From positions 1 to 40,499 of the forward strand of contig JAKSCO010000205.1 of the NCBI GenBank assembly GCA_022360575.1: a stretch of DNA of 40,499 nucleotides, read 5' to 3'. Both the position numbers and the translations under genes were made by a program. Position 1 is the first letter of the stretch. The number at the start of each line of letters is the position of its first letter. Of the stretch, positions 16,074 through 25,517 are shown piece after piece. The notes beneath the pieces were generated by a model that saw nothing but the letters and a program-made list of their open reading frames with translations, searched no databases and was not told the origin of the DNA. Source of the DNA: Bacteroidales bacterium. Lineage in GTDB: Bacteria > Bacteroidota > Bacteroidia > Bacteroidales > UBA12077.

Positions 16074-18167
16074 ATGAAAAAAATTACATTACTGGTATTT
16101 GCAATAGGGCTTATTTTTGCATCGTGTACCGAAAAACCAAAAAAGATGGAAAATCCATTACTAAGTAAATTTGAGACTCCTCATGGAGTACCTCCTTTTG
16201 ATTTAATAAAAGTTGAGCATTTTATTCCTGCATACAAAGAAGCAATGAAAAAGCATAGCGAAGAAATTGCAGCTATTGTAAACAATCCAGAAGTTCCTTC
16301 GTTCGAAAATACTATTGAAGCATTTGAATTTAGTGGAAAACTTTTAACTCAGGTAGCCTTTACTTTTAATAACTTAAATACATCATTAACTAATGATGAT
16401 ATGCAAAATATAGCTAAGGAAGTTGCTCCATTATCATCAAAGCACAGCGATGATATAATGTTAAATGCAAAACTTTTTAAACGAGTTAAAGCTGTTTATG
16501 AAAATAAAGACAACTTAAAATTATCATCAGAGCAAGCGCGTTTATTAGAAGTAATTTACAAGAAATTTGAACGAGGAGGAGCTAATTTAAATGCAGAAAA
16601 TCAAGATAAATTACGTAAAATAAATTCGGAGCTTTCGTTACTAACATTACAATTTGATAACAATGTATTAGCTGAAACCAATGACTATAAAATGGTTCTT
16701 GATAAAGAATCAGATTTAGCGGGTTTACCTGAATCAGTAATCAAAGCTGCTGCAAAGAAAGCAAAAGAAGAAGGTATGGAAGGGAAATGGATATTTACTA
16801 CTCATAAGCCAAGTCTACTTCCATTTTTAACTTATGCCAAAAATAGAGAGTTAAGAAAAAAGCTTCACACAGCATATATTATGCGTGGAGACAACAACAA
16901 TCAATACGATAATAAAAAAATTCTTTCGAAAATAGCTAAACTAAGAGTTGACCGAGCTAAACTCTTTGGTTTCGAAAGTCATGCAGCTTATGTACTTGAT
17001 GCTAATATGGCAAAAACACCTGAGACTGTTTTTAATTTCTTAAACAAGGTATGGGAAGCTGTAGTGCCTATGGCAAAGAAAGAAGCTGCTGAATTACAAG
17101 AAGTGATTAATCGCGAAGGAGGCAAATTTAAATTAGCACATTGGGATTGGTGGTACTATTCAGAAAAGCTACGTAAGCAGAAATATGCATTAGACGAAGA
17201 AATGCTTCGTCCTTATTTTGAAAGAACTCATGTAAGAAATGGAGCTTTTGATGTTGCAAACAAATTATGGGGATTAAAATTTGTTGAGAAAAATGATATT
17301 CCTAAATATCATAAAGATGTTGAAGTTTTTGAAGTATTAGATTCTGATGATTCATTTTTAGGAATTCTTTATATGGATTGGTATCCTCGCCCAAGCAAAT
17401 CGGGAGGTGCATGGATGGATGCTTATGTGAAGCAATCAGAAGGAATTACACCTGTAATTACAACAAATTTTAACTTTACAGCACCAGTTGAAGGCAAACC
17501 AGCATTATTAACTATTGATGAAGTAACTACTACTTTCCATGAGTTTGGACATGCATTACATGGGTTATTATCGAAATGTAAATATCATACCTTAGCAGGA
17601 ACCGCTGTTACTCGCGATTTTGTTGAGCTTCCATCGCAAGTTATGGAAAATTGGTCGTTAGAACCTGAAGTAATGAAAATGTATGCCAAACATTACGAAA
17701 CAGGCGAAGTAATCCCTGATGCTTTAATTCAAAAAATTGCTAATAGTGGGTTATTCAACAAAGGATTTACTGTACTTGAATATACATCAGCAGCATTATT
17801 AGATATGTACTGGCACACTATGACAGAAGCTAAAGAACAAGATGCAACTAAATTCGAAAACGATGTTATGAAAAAATTAGGAATGATTGATGAAATTGTA
17901 GTTCGTTATCGCAGTCCTTATTTTTCACATATTTTTGCAGGAGGATATTCATCAGGATATTATAGCTATCAGTGGGCACAGGTTTTAGATGCTGATGCTT
18001 TTAGTGTTTTCAAAGAGAAAGGATTATTTGATCAAGCAACAGCTACATCGTTTCGCAATAATGTATTTTCTAGAGGAAATACAGAACCTTCAATGGATTT
18101 ATATAAGAAATTTAGAGGTATGGAGCCTCAATTAGATGCATTTCTTGAAAGAAATGGTTTAAAGTAA
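16074..18167 (+). CDS. M3-family peptidase (Dcp/oligopeptidase A type), lipoprotein
   Basis: This is a zinc oligopeptidase of the M3 family, close to peptidyl-dipeptidase Dcp. The metal site TTFHEFGHALHGLLS (HExxH) lies near residue 487, and the downstream glutamate helix around FVELPSQVMENW is present. The C-terminal YSSGYYSYQWAQVLDAD block contributes to substrate binding. The N-terminus MKKITLLVFAIGLIFASC is a lipoprotein signal with the lipobox FASC, so the enzyme is probably anchored in the envelope rather than cytosolic as in E. coli. That is a common Bacteroidota version. The length of 697 residues is normal. A strong terminator follows, so it is a single-gene unit. Confidence 0.94.
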   Translation: MKKITLLVFAIGLIFASCTEKPKKMENPLLSKFETPHGVPPFDLIKVEHFIPAYKEAMKKHSEEIAAIVNNPEVPSFENTIEAFEFSGKLLTQVAFTFNNLNTSLTNDDMQNIAKEVAPLSSKHSDDIMLNAKLFKRVKAVYENKDNLKLSSEQARLLEVIYKKFERGGANLNAENQDKLRKINSELSLLTLQFDNNVLAETNDYKMVLDKESDLAGLPESVIKAAAKKAKEEGMEGKWIFTTHKPSLLPFLTYAKNRELRKKLHTAYIMRGDNNNQYDNKKILSKIAKLRVDRAKLFGFESHAAYVLDANMAKTPETVFNFLNKVWEAVVPMAKKEAAELQEVINREGGKFKLAHWDWWYYSEKLRKQKYALDEEMLRPYFERTHVRNGAFDVANKLWGLKFVEKNDIPKYHKDVEVFEVLDSDDSFLGILYMDWYPRPSKSGGAWMDAYVKQSEGITPVITTNFNFTAPVEGKPALLTIDEVTTTFHEFGHALHGLLSKCKYHTLAGTAVTRDFVELPSQVMENWSLEPEVMKMYAKHYETGEVIPDALIQKIANSGLFNKGFTVLEYTSAALLDMYWHTMTEAKEQDATKFENDVMKKLGMIDEIVVRYRSPYFSHIFAGGYSSGYYSYQWAQVLDADAFSVFKEKGLFDQATATSFRNNVFSRGNTEPSMDLYKKFRGMEPQLDAFLERNGLK

Positions 18168-18191
18168 GAATATATTTCTACAAATAACTTC

Positions 18192-18220
18192 ATCCCGAGG
18201 ATTAGTCCTCGGGATTTTTG
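18192..18220 (+). terminator. terminator of the M3 peptidase gene
   Basis: ATCCCGAGGA (18192-18201) pairs with TCCTCGGGAT (18206-18215) around a four-base loop, followed by TTTTTG. This is a very strong intrinsic terminator. Confidence 0.92.
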
Positions 18221-18420
18221 CTTTAGTCTGGTTTAAGAGATAAGATTTTTACATAAAAAACCGATAACACTTGGATGTTTTTGGAACAAGAGTTATATAA
18301 ACACTTATACCTTGTTTATATACAAATGCATTTTGAGTGATGAAAATTTTACCTTGGCATTATTTAAATAAATTTATTAAATTGTTATAAGGATACGAGA
18401 TAATGTATAAACTAATATAA

Positions 18421-18738
18421 TTGAAGAGAAAAGTGGTACGAAAAAGAATTGTTGTTGATTACAAAAAACTATCGGAAGAAATTATCGATCAGGTAAAATT
18501 GAAATATCCTTATGGATATGAAGATAGCTTAATTACGTTTACTAATTCGCAAGGAGTTTTTATATCGGCACTACCTTTCGAAACTGAAAGTGTGTATTAT
18601 TTAATACGTATGACAGAAGAAGAAGCCAGAGAGATTATCGAAGAAGATAGCGATTATGATGAAGATGGTAAGCTTAGAGTTGATTTTAACGAAGAGAAAA
18701 GTAACGAAATTAAGCATTCTGACCAAGATGATATCTAG
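18421..18738 (+). CDS. conserved small acidic protein, function unknown
   Basis: The protein has 105 residues. It starts at a TTG (no usable ATG precedes the conserved part) and reads MKRKVVRKRIVVDYKKLSEE. A basic N-terminus is followed by a mixed alpha/beta middle (LKYPYGYEDSLITFTNSQGVFISALPFETESVYYLIRM) and a strongly acidic C-terminal tail (EEAREIIEEDSDYDEDGK). There is no signal peptide or membrane span, so it is probably cytoplasmic. The basic head and acidic tail suggest a protein or nucleic-acid partner, but that is only inference. It stands alone between the M3 peptidase and the ACT-domain gene. Confidence 0.65.
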   Translation: MKRKVVRKRIVVDYKKLSEEIIDQVKLKYPYGYEDSLITFTNSQGVFISALPFETESVYYLIRMTEEEAREIIEEDSDYDEDGKLRVDFNEEKSNEIKHSDQDDI

Positions 18739-18813
18739 GGTTTGTACTTTAAACACCTATGCTATATATAGTAATTCTTTTATAGCAAGATTCTCAGAGT
18801 AACAAAAAAACAA

Positions 18814-19476
18814 TTATCCACTATTTTTTATTCGTTTAATTACAGAAAAAGCCTTATCTATATTTTCATCATCTAGCACTAAAGTAAACTCATTGGCTGT
18901 TGATACAACATCTAAAATATTAACTCCTTCCCAAGCCAAATAACGAAAAATGAAATAATATAAACCTGGTTGATTGGTATTTTCGGCAGGAAGTTTTATT
19001 GTTATAGATGACAATCCTGAACTATAGGTAACAAGTTTTTCTCCTTCGAAAATTAGAGGAATCTCATCTCTAATTTCATTTCCTAAAACAAATGTTGTTT
19101 CGTAAACTCCCTGCGAAATTGTATAAAAAAAATCTGTTCGTTTACTAATTTGCTTTAATAGTTTTTGTTGTTTCTCTAATAAAGTTTCAGAATTTTTGAA
19201 TGTGTAATCTATTAAATTCGATCGGACAATAATATCTCCTATTCGTTTTATTACTTTATGAAGTTTTTTAGTTAATTCAGAGCCTTTTGATGATTCGTAG
19301 CGTCTTATTGACATTACAATAGCACCAGTATTTACTTTCTTTTTCAGAATATCTTCAACTTCGGGTTGCATAAAATTTGCTAAAGCAGAATAATTGATTA
19401 TTCCATCGGTTAAAGCTTCTTGAATAAAAGGTTTACTTGCTAATATTTGACTTACAGCTTGAGATATCGTTATCAT
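18814..19476 (-). CDS. ACT-domain-like regulatory protein
   Basis: The protein has 220 residues. An N-terminal helical part contains a winged-helix-like pattern (ISQAVSQILASKPFIQEALTDGIINYSALANFMQPEVEDILKKKVN). The C-terminal half resembles an ACT domain (SSITIKLPAENTNQPGLYYFIFRYLAWEGVNILDVVSTANEFTLVLDDENIDKAFSVI), with the Gly-containing loop and beta-alpha-beta order of amino-acid-sensing modules. It is divergent from lysC across 119 bp, so it may sense an amino acid and control or modulate the aspartate pathway. Neither DNA binding nor a ligand is shown by the sequence. Confidence 0.6.
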   Translation of the reverse strand: MITISQAVSQILASKPFIQEALTDGIINYSALANFMQPEVEDILKKKVNTGAIVMSIRRYESSKGSELTKKLHKVIKRIGDIIVRSNLIDYTFKNSETLLEKQQKLLKQISKRTDFFYTISQGVYETTFVLGNEIRDEIPLIFEGEKLVTYSSGLSSITIKLPAENTNQPGLYYFIFRYLAWEGVNILDVVSTANEFTLVLDDENIDKAFSVIKRIKNSG

Positions 19477-19550
19477 AATTTAAACATTTTGTTAAAAATA
19501 TAACATTTTGTTTTTTTTTCGTAATATTTATATTGTTTTTTTATAAAAAA

Positions 19551-19570
19551 TAGCTTTGATAGTAGTTTTG
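19551..19570 (+). promoter_or_regulatory. tandem -7 boxes upstream of lysC
   Basis: TAGCTTTG (19551-19558) and TAGTTTTG (19563-19570) both fit TAnnTTTG, 12 bp apart, and lie 26-45 bases before the lysC start. Neither has a clear -33 TTG at the usual distance. Confidence 0.5.
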
Positions 19571-19595
19571 CTCTAAATTTTAATCAACGAAAATT

Positions 19596-20933
19596 ATGCA
19601 AGTAATAAAATTTGGAGGAACATCAATAGGTAATCCAGAACAAATTAGAATAGCTTTAAGTATAATAGACTTTAACAAAGATAATATTGTTGTTTTGTCT
19701 GCTTTTTCGGGTGTAACTGCAACTCTTTGTGAATTTATAAGACAAGCTAATAATTCGGATTTTGATACTTGCAAAAAAAAAAAAAAAAAAATTGAAGATA
19801 AACACATAAGCTTTACAAATGAATTACTACAGAGTTCAAGTATTACAAAAATTGCTCTAAATCAGATTTCGAAATCAATTCATTTGCTCGAAAAATTTAT
19901 TTCGCGAAGAATTAATTCGATAAATGAAAAAGAAATATTAGCTCAGGGTGAATTATTGTCGGCAAAAATCATTTATCTCTATCTTTTAGAAAGAGAAATT
20001 GATGTTGCATTATTGCCTGCATTAAATTTTATGAGGTTAAATTCAAAAAAAGATCCTGATCTAACTTTAATTAAAAAGAGATTAAGTTCTGAACTTAAAA
20101 AATATACTGAGTGTAGATTGTTTTTAACCAATGGATTTATTTGTAAAAATCATCGAAATAAAGTTGATAATCTAGGTAGAGGTGGTAGTGATTATACTGC
20201 AACAATTATTGGAAATGTAATTAATGCTAGTGTTGTTGAAATATGGACAGATATTGATGGTTTGCACAATAATGATCCTCGTTTTGTTGATAATACTCAA
20301 GCTATTCGAAATATTTCGTACAACGAAGCTTGTGAGTTGGCTTATTTTGGAGCCAAAATATTGCATCCATCCAGTATAACTCCAGCTCAATCGGCAAATA
20401 TTCCATTAATTATAAAAAATACATTAAATCCAAATGATAAAGGAACTGTTATTTCGGAGTATACTATACCTAAAGCAATAAAAGCAATTTCGGCAAAAGA
20501 TGATATCTCTACGATAAAAGTAAAATCGGGACGTATGATGCAAGCTTATGGTTTTTTACGAAAAGTGTTTGAGATTTTCGAAAAGTATGAAACACCTGTT
20601 GACATGCTTACAACATCAGAGATATCGGTAGCAATGACAATAGATAACAATGAGTATTTAGATAAGATAAAAACAGAATTACAAACTTTGGGCGAAGTAG
20701 AGATAGAAACAAACCAAAGTATTATTTGTGTTGTTGGAGATTTTTCGAAAAATAACAATAAGCTTATTCAGTTGATATTAGACGCTTTAGTAGATATCCC
20801 AGTGCAAATGATCTCGTTTGGAGCAAGCAATATAAATATCTCGTTAGTAGTTGATGCGAAAGATAAAGTCGAGACTCTTAATATTCTTAATCATATTTTA
20901 CAAAATGAATTATGTTTGACAGAAATACAATAA
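19596..20933 (+). CDS. lysC: aspartate kinase (monofunctional)
   Basis: Aspartate kinase phosphorylates L-aspartate, the first step towards lysine, diaminopimelate, threonine and methionine. The N-terminal KFGGTSIG (residues 5-12), the nucleotide-binding WTDIDGLHNNDPR and the GAKILHP block define the kinase domain. Two ACT domains follow from about residue 310 (STIKVKSGRMMQAYGFLRKV..., ICVVGDFSKNNNK...). The length of 445 residues matches stand-alone LysC. A run of 19 A at 19773-19791 encodes six consecutive lysines near residue 60, and one base more or less would stop translation within a few codons. The 3' end overlaps lysA by 22 bases, so the two are translationally linked. Confidence 0.94.
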   Translation: MQVIKFGGTSIGNPEQIRIALSIIDFNKDNIVVLSAFSGVTATLCEFIRQANNSDFDTCKKKKKKIEDKHISFTNELLQSSSITKIALNQISKSIHLLEKFISRRINSINEKEILAQGELLSAKIIYLYLLEREIDVALLPALNFMRLNSKKDPDLTLIKKRLSSELKKYTECRLFLTNGFICKNHRNKVDNLGRGGSDYTATIIGNVINASVVEIWTDIDGLHNNDPRFVDNTQAIRNISYNEACELAYFGAKILHPSSITPAQSANIPLIIKNTLNPNDKGTVISEYTIPKAIKAISAKDDISTIKVKSGRMMQAYGFLRKVFEIFEKYETPVDMLTTSEISVAMTIDNNEYLDKIKTELQTLGEVEIETNQSIICVVGDFSKNNNKLIQLILDALVDIPVQMISFGASNINISLVVDAKDKVETLNILNHILQNELCLTEIQ

Positions 20934-22126
20934 AATATTTATCAGAAATAGAAACACCTTTCTATTACTACAACACAAATCTGCTGCATGAGACTCTTTT
21001 TGCCATACAGGAAGCAGCAGATTTGTTTGGTTATCATTTGCATTATGCAATTAAAGCAAATGCTAATCCAAGGATTTTACAGATAATTAGCAAACACAAT
21101 TTAGGAGCCGATTGTGTTAGTGGAAATGAAATTAAAGCGGCTATTGAAAATGGTTTTGACTCGAACAAAATTGTATTTGCAGGTGTAGGGAAAACAGACA
21201 AAGAAATAGAGTATGCTATTAAGCAAAATATTTTCTGTTTTAATTGCGAATCGATACAAGAACTGGAGGTTATAAACTCTATTGCTCAAAAATATAATAC
21301 AAAACAAAGAGTTGCTTTAAGAATTAATCCAGATATTAATGCTAATACACATAAGCATATTACAACAGGATTAAAGACAAACAAGTTTGGGATTTCGTTT
21401 TACGATTTTAAAACAATTATCAAAAATATTAACAATTATAATAATATAACCATTAATGGATTACATTTCCACATAGGTTCACAAATAACTGATTTATCTG
21501 TGTTTGCTAAGTTGTGCGAAATTGTTAACGAAACTTATTCTTATGCTATAAGCAATAATTTAACGATAAATCATATTAATCTTGGAGGAGGGTTAGGTAT
21601 TAATTATAATAAGCCTGAAAATCATATTCCCAGTTTTCAGGCTTACTTCAAGATTTTTAATACAAATCTGAATATTCCAGATAGAGTACAAATCCATTTC
21701 GAACCAGGACGTTCAATTGTTGGGCAGTGTGGATGTTTAATAACAAAAGTACTTTATGTTAAGGAAAATGATGAAAGAAAAACAATAATTGTTGATGCCG
21801 GGTTAACAGAACTTTTACGACCTGCATTATATCAATCTTTTCATAAAATAATTAATTTACGCTATTCAAAAAATGAAGAGAATTGTAGGTACGATATCGC
21901 AGGCCCAATATGTGAAACAAGTGATTATTTCGGTAAATCTGTTTCTTTGCCAGAAACAGAAAGAGGTCATTTTTTAGCAATTTATTCTGTAGGAGCATAC
22001 GGAGAAGTAATGTCATCTCAGTATAATCTTCGTAACCCGGCGTTAAAATATTTTTCGGATGATTTAATCGAAAAGGACACACAATTAGAAAATGAAGCAG
22101 TAAGTAAGATATGCTCGTTTAGTTAG
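20912..22126 (+). CDS. lysA: diaminopimelate decarboxylase
   Basis: LysA decarboxylates meso-diaminopimelate to lysine with pyridoxal phosphate. The PLP lysine lies in HYAIKANANPRIL (near residue 49). The HIGSQI, GGGLGI, EPGRSIVG and CETSDYFGK blocks are those of the family. The length of 404 residues is typical. The start codon lies inside the end of lysC in another frame, which points to coupled translation. Together with LysC it covers the first and last steps of lysine synthesis; the intermediate dap genes are outside the window. Confidence 0.96.
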   Translation: MFDRNTIKYLSEIETPFYYYNTNLLHETLFAIQEAADLFGYHLHYAIKANANPRILQIISKHNLGADCVSGNEIKAAIENGFDSNKIVFAGVGKTDKEIEYAIKQNIFCFNCESIQELEVINSIAQKYNTKQRVALRINPDINANTHKHITTGLKTNKFGISFYDFKTIIKNINNYNNITINGLHFHIGSQITDLSVFAKLCEIVNETYSYAISNNLTINHINLGGGLGINYNKPENHIPSFQAYFKIFNTNLNIPDRVQIHFEPGRSIVGQCGCLITKVLYVKENDERKTIIVDAGLTELLRPALYQSFHKIINLRYSKNEENCRYDIAGPICETSDYFGKSVSLPETERGHFLAIYSVGAYGEVMSSQYNLRNPALKYFSDDLIEKDTQLENEAVSKICSFS

Positions 22127-22134
22127 GATGGAAA

Positions 22135-22175
22135 AAGGAAGAGAATTACACAATTTTCTTCCTTCTCTCTTTCAC
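22135..22175. terminator. bidirectional terminator between lysA and marC
   Basis: AAGGAAGA (22135-22142) pairs with TCTTCCTT (22157-22164), with inner AATT/AATT pairing. T-rich tails follow on both strands (CTCTCTTT on plus, TTTTTCC on minus). It serves both convergent genes. Confidence 0.8.
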
Positions 22176-22801
22176 ACAAATCGCTCAACAATAGTCAATA
22201 TTACCGAAACGATATATTCAATCCCGATAGCAATAACTATAAAACCAATAATCCGAGAGATTGAGTTTAATCCCGAAGCTCCAAGTTTTGAAAATATAAA
22301 ACACGAACTTCGCAGTATTAAATAGGTAACAAAACCTACTGCCGGAATTGTTAAATAAATAATCAACAACTCTATAAAATTTGAGGCATTTTCGTTTAAC
22401 GAAATCAACAAAGAAATAGATCCAGGCCCTGCTAACATAGGAATTGCTAGGGGAGTCAACGAAGCGTCGTCTTTATTTCGAACTTCATTTTTTACTTTCT
22501 TATTCATTCCTTTATGTTTCGAAAAAGTACCTGTTAACAAAGCAAACCCTGAGCTTGCAATAATTAACCCTCCAGCTATTTTTAATGATTCGATCGATAT
22601 TCCAAAAAAATGAATAATATATTCGCCTCCTAAAAACGAAATACTTAAAATTAAAAACATAAAAACACTAGCCTTTAATGCTATTTTGTTTCTTTCTTCT
22701 CTGGTGCTTTTTTCGGTAACTCCAATAAAAACAGGCATAGTCCCTAAAGGATTGGCAATCGAAAATAGTGCTGCAAAAACTGTAAAATAAAGATTTAACA
22801 T
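22172..22801 (-). CDS. MarC-family integral membrane protein
   Basis: This is a polytopic membrane protein of the MarC/NAAT family, with about six spans. Family blocks are IANPLGTMPVFIGVT near the N-terminus, GGLIIASSGFALLTG in the middle and PLAIPMLAGPGSISLLI. The frame continues upstream to a TTG at 22828, but that codon overlaps the -7 box TAGTTTTG (22833-22826). The ATG at 22801 (MLNLYFTVFAALFSIANP) is therefore the likely start, giving 209 residues. The transported substrate is not known for most members; amino-acid transport is reported for some. Confidence 0.88.
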   Translation of the reverse strand: MLNLYFTVFAALFSIANPLGTMPVFIGVTEKSTREERNKIALKASVFMFLILSISFLGGEYIIHFFGISIESLKIAGGLIIASSGFALLTGTFSKHKGMNKKVKNEVRNKDDASLTPLAIPMLAGPGSISLLISLNENASNFIELLIIYLTIPAVGFVTYLILRSSCFIFSKLGASGLNSISRIIGFIVIAIGIEYIVSVILTIVERFV

Positions 22802-22825
22802 TTTATCCGATTTAATATTTTGCAG

Positions 22826-22833
22826 CAAAACTA
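22826..22833 (-). promoter_or_regulatory. -7 box for the MarC gene
   Basis: TAGTTTTG followed by C on the minus strand fits TAnnTTTG. It lies 25 bases before the ATG at 22801 and decides that start. Confidence 0.6.
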
Positions 22834-22979
22834 AAACGCAATATTGCAGAGTATTTTAAATAGATGTTATTTGATCGTTAAAAAACAATCAATAATTAAA
22901 ATTTTTTAGATAATTTGTAATATTTATGATTTCTGTCTTACTAATTCAATGTAATTTGAACAAAATAAACATTATATAA

Positions 22980-23900
22980 ATGAATATACTCGAAACTCAA
23001 AACATCGAAAAGAAATTTGCTAATCACACAGCTTTAGATGATGTAAGTATTAGCATTCCCGAGAATAGTATTTACGGTTTGCTAGGCCCTAACGGAGCCG
23101 GGAAAACAACTCTAATACGAATAATTAACCGAATTACTGCTCCTGATAAAGGAACTATTCTATTTAAAGGGCGTCCGCTACAACCCGAAGATGTTCATAA
23201 CATTGGTTACTTACCCGAAGAACGTGGGTTGTATAAAAAAATGAAAGTTGGCGAGCAAGCTCTTTATTTGGCTCAGCTAAAAGGTTTGTCGAAAAGAGAA
23301 GCTTTGAAACGCCTAAAGGTTTGGTTCGAAAAATTCGAAATTCAAGCTTGGTGGGATAAGAAAATCGAAGAATTATCGAAAGGGATGGCTCAGAAAGTAC
23401 AATTTATTACGACAATTTTACACGAACCTGAACTGTTAATTTTTGATGAACCTTTTAGTGGTTTTGATCCGATAAATGCTAATATGCTTAAAAATGAAAT
23501 TCTTGAATTAAAGAAAAAAGGAGCGACAATTATTTTTTCGACACACAACATGGGTTCTGTTGAGGAAATTTGCGATCATATTACTTTAATTAACAATTCG
23601 AAAAACATTCTTGAAGGTCAGATTGATGCTATTCGTAAAGAATATAAATCGAATATATACGAAATCTCATTCAATGGAAATACTCAAAAGTTAGCCTCGT
23701 CGCTAAATTCGGATTACGAAATACTCGAAGACACTAAGATAAACGGGTACAATGCAGTAAAAGTGAAATTGCATAAACAGACAAATGATAATAAATTATT
23801 GTCTCTTATAATTCCTGTAGTAGAAATTATTTCGTTTAACGAAGTTATTCCTAATATGAATGACATATTTATTAAAGTTGTAAACGAGAATAAAAATTAG
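22980..23900 (+). CDS. ABC exporter ATP-binding protein (NatA-like)
   Basis: This is the ATPase of an ABC-2 type exporter. Walker A is GPNGAGKTT (near residue 38). The signature motif is the variant LSKGMAQKVQ, Walker B is LLIFDEPFSGFDP and the H-loop is STHNM. The last 90 residues form a DUF4162-like C-terminal domain typical of NatA-type subunits. The next gene, 24 bases downstream, is the matching permease, so the pair is one transporter. In NatAB the exported ion is sodium, but family members also export other compounds, so the substrate is open. Confidence 0.92.
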   Translation: MNILETQNIEKKFANHTALDDVSISIPENSIYGLLGPNGAGKTTLIRIINRITAPDKGTILFKGRPLQPEDVHNIGYLPEERGLYKKMKVGEQALYLAQLKGLSKREALKRLKVWFEKFEIQAWWDKKIEELSKGMAQKVQFITTILHEPELLIFDEPFSGFDPINANMLKNEILELKKKGATIIFSTHNMGSVEEICDHITLINNSKNILEGQIDAIRKEYKSNIYEISFNGNTQKLASSLNSDYEILEDTKINGYNAVKVKLHKQTNDNKLLSLIIPVVEIISFNEVIPNMNDIFIKVVNENKN

Positions 23901-23924
23901 AAGTTGACCTAAAATCTTTAAATT

Positions 23925-25271
23925 ATGAATAAAATAAAATTAATTATATCAAGAGAATACCTTACTCGGGTCAAAAAGAAATCATTTTTGGTAATGACCA
24001 TACTAGGACCTATTCTTTTTGCCGCACTTATGATTGTACCTACATGGCTTGCTTTACGAAAGGATACCGACGTAAAAAATATTGCTGTTGTCGATAAGTC
24101 GCATTTATTTATTAATAAACTAAAAGAAACGGAGTATGCTAAATTTGAATATATTGAGGATAAAACGATTGATCAAATACATAATAATTTTTCGGAATTG
24201 GGATACTATGCCGTTTTAGAAATATTACCTGAGATTACAAAAAAAGCAGATGCAGTACATTTATATTCGGAAAAGCAACCCGGAATAAATATAAAAACGC
24301 ATATCGCCAATACAATGGAAAAAGTTTTAGAAACAAAAAATTTACGCGATAATGGTATTGCCGAAAATATGCTAGAATCAATAAAAGCCAATGTTGATTT
24401 ACGAACCATACAGTGGGGCGAAGATGGAGAAGCCAAAGAAAGTTCAACCGAAATAACTACAGTTATAGCATATATCAGTGGATTTTTGATTTACATGTTT
24501 ATATTTATGTTTGGAGCTCAAGTAATGCGTGGTGTTATCGAAGAAAAAACAAATCGTATTGTTGAAATCATTGTTTCTTCGGTTCGACCTTTTCAGTTAA
24601 TGATGGGGAAAATTATAGGTATTGCTTTAGTTGGACTAACACAGTTTATATTGTGGATTGCACTTACTTTAGCCATTGTTACAGGAGCAAAAGCAGTTTT
24701 TTTTCCTGACCTAGAAAATAAAAACAACCAAGAAATAGTGGCTGCACAAAATTTACTAACACAAGAAAACGTTTCGATACAGGCATCTACTCAGCAAGAA
24801 ATGCCTATGAGTAAAATCTCGAAAATGCTTAATGCAGCTAAATCGATAAATTACATTAAAATATTAGGGATATTCTTATTTTTCTTTATTGGTGGCTATT
24901 TGTTATACGGATCGCTTTTTGCCGCAATAGGATCGGCTGTTGATAACGAAACCGATGTACAACAATTTATGTTACCTATAACAATCCCTATAATTATTGG
25001 ATTTATTGTAATGATGAATGTTGTACAAAACCCCGAAAGCTCAATTGCTTTTTGGTTTTCAATAATCCCACTTACATCACCTATTGTTATGATGGCTCGA
25101 ATTCCTTTTGATGTCCCAACTTGGGAAATTGTTTTGTCTATGGGACTATTAGTTATTACATTTATAGGATCGGTTTGGCTAGCTGGGAAAATCTACCGAA
25201 CAGGAATATTAATGTATGGGAAAAAGACAGATTATAAAGAACTTTGGAAATGGATCAGATATAAATCGTAA
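23925..25271 (+). CDS. ABC-2 type permease (NatB-like)
   Basis: This is the membrane subunit of the exporter encoded with the preceding ATPase. A first span near residues 20-45 (FLVMTILGPILFAALMIVP) is followed by a large extracytoplasmic domain. Five further spans begin near residue 180 (TVIAYISGFLIYMFIFMFG). The motif VMRGVIEEKTNRIVEIIVSSVRPFQLMMGKIIG is characteristic of ABC2_membrane_3 permeases. The length of 448 residues is normal. A strong terminator closes the two-gene unit. Confidence 0.92.
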   Translation: MNKIKLIISREYLTRVKKKSFLVMTILGPILFAALMIVPTWLALRKDTDVKNIAVVDKSHLFINKLKETEYAKFEYIEDKTIDQIHNNFSELGYYAVLEILPEITKKADAVHLYSEKQPGINIKTHIANTMEKVLETKNLRDNGIAENMLESIKANVDLRTIQWGEDGEAKESSTEITTVIAYISGFLIYMFIFMFGAQVMRGVIEEKTNRIVEIIVSSVRPFQLMMGKIIGIALVGLTQFILWIALTLAIVTGAKAVFFPDLENKNNQEIVAAQNLLTQENVSIQASTQQEMPMSKISKMLNAAKSINYIKILGIFLFFFIGGYLLYGSLFAAIGSAVDNETDVQQFMLPITIPIIIGFIVMMNVVQNPESSIAFWFSIIPLTSPIVMMARIPFDVPTWEIVLSMGLLVITFIGSVWLAGKIYRTGILMYGKKTDYKELWKWIRYKS

Positions 25272-25284
25272 ATTATTAAGTAAT

Positions 25285-25316
25285 AAACGAGAGATTAATT
25301 TCTCTCGTTTTTATTT
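25285..25316 (+). terminator. terminator of the ABC exporter operon
   Basis: AAACGAGAGA (25285-25294) pairs with TCTCTCGTTT (25301-25310), followed by TTATTT. This is a strong intrinsic terminator. Confidence 0.9.
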
Positions 25317-25517
25317 ATGATGTAGTCAATCTTTTAAATAATCTTATTTTTTTAGAGTAACTATCCTAATAATTATTCATTTTTATAAATCCCTCATCTT
25401 GATATTTATTTGGTATTACATCTCACAATAATAAAGCATAAATCGCTGTGAATTACTAATTTCTAAAATATAACCACGTAAAACAACAAACACTTCTGAA
25501 TAAAACACATTGCATGA

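Noticed and set aside
19596..20933. lysC as a frameshifted pseudogene because of the A-run
   Set aside because: With 19 A the frame is intact from start to stop and all kinase and ACT motifs are present.
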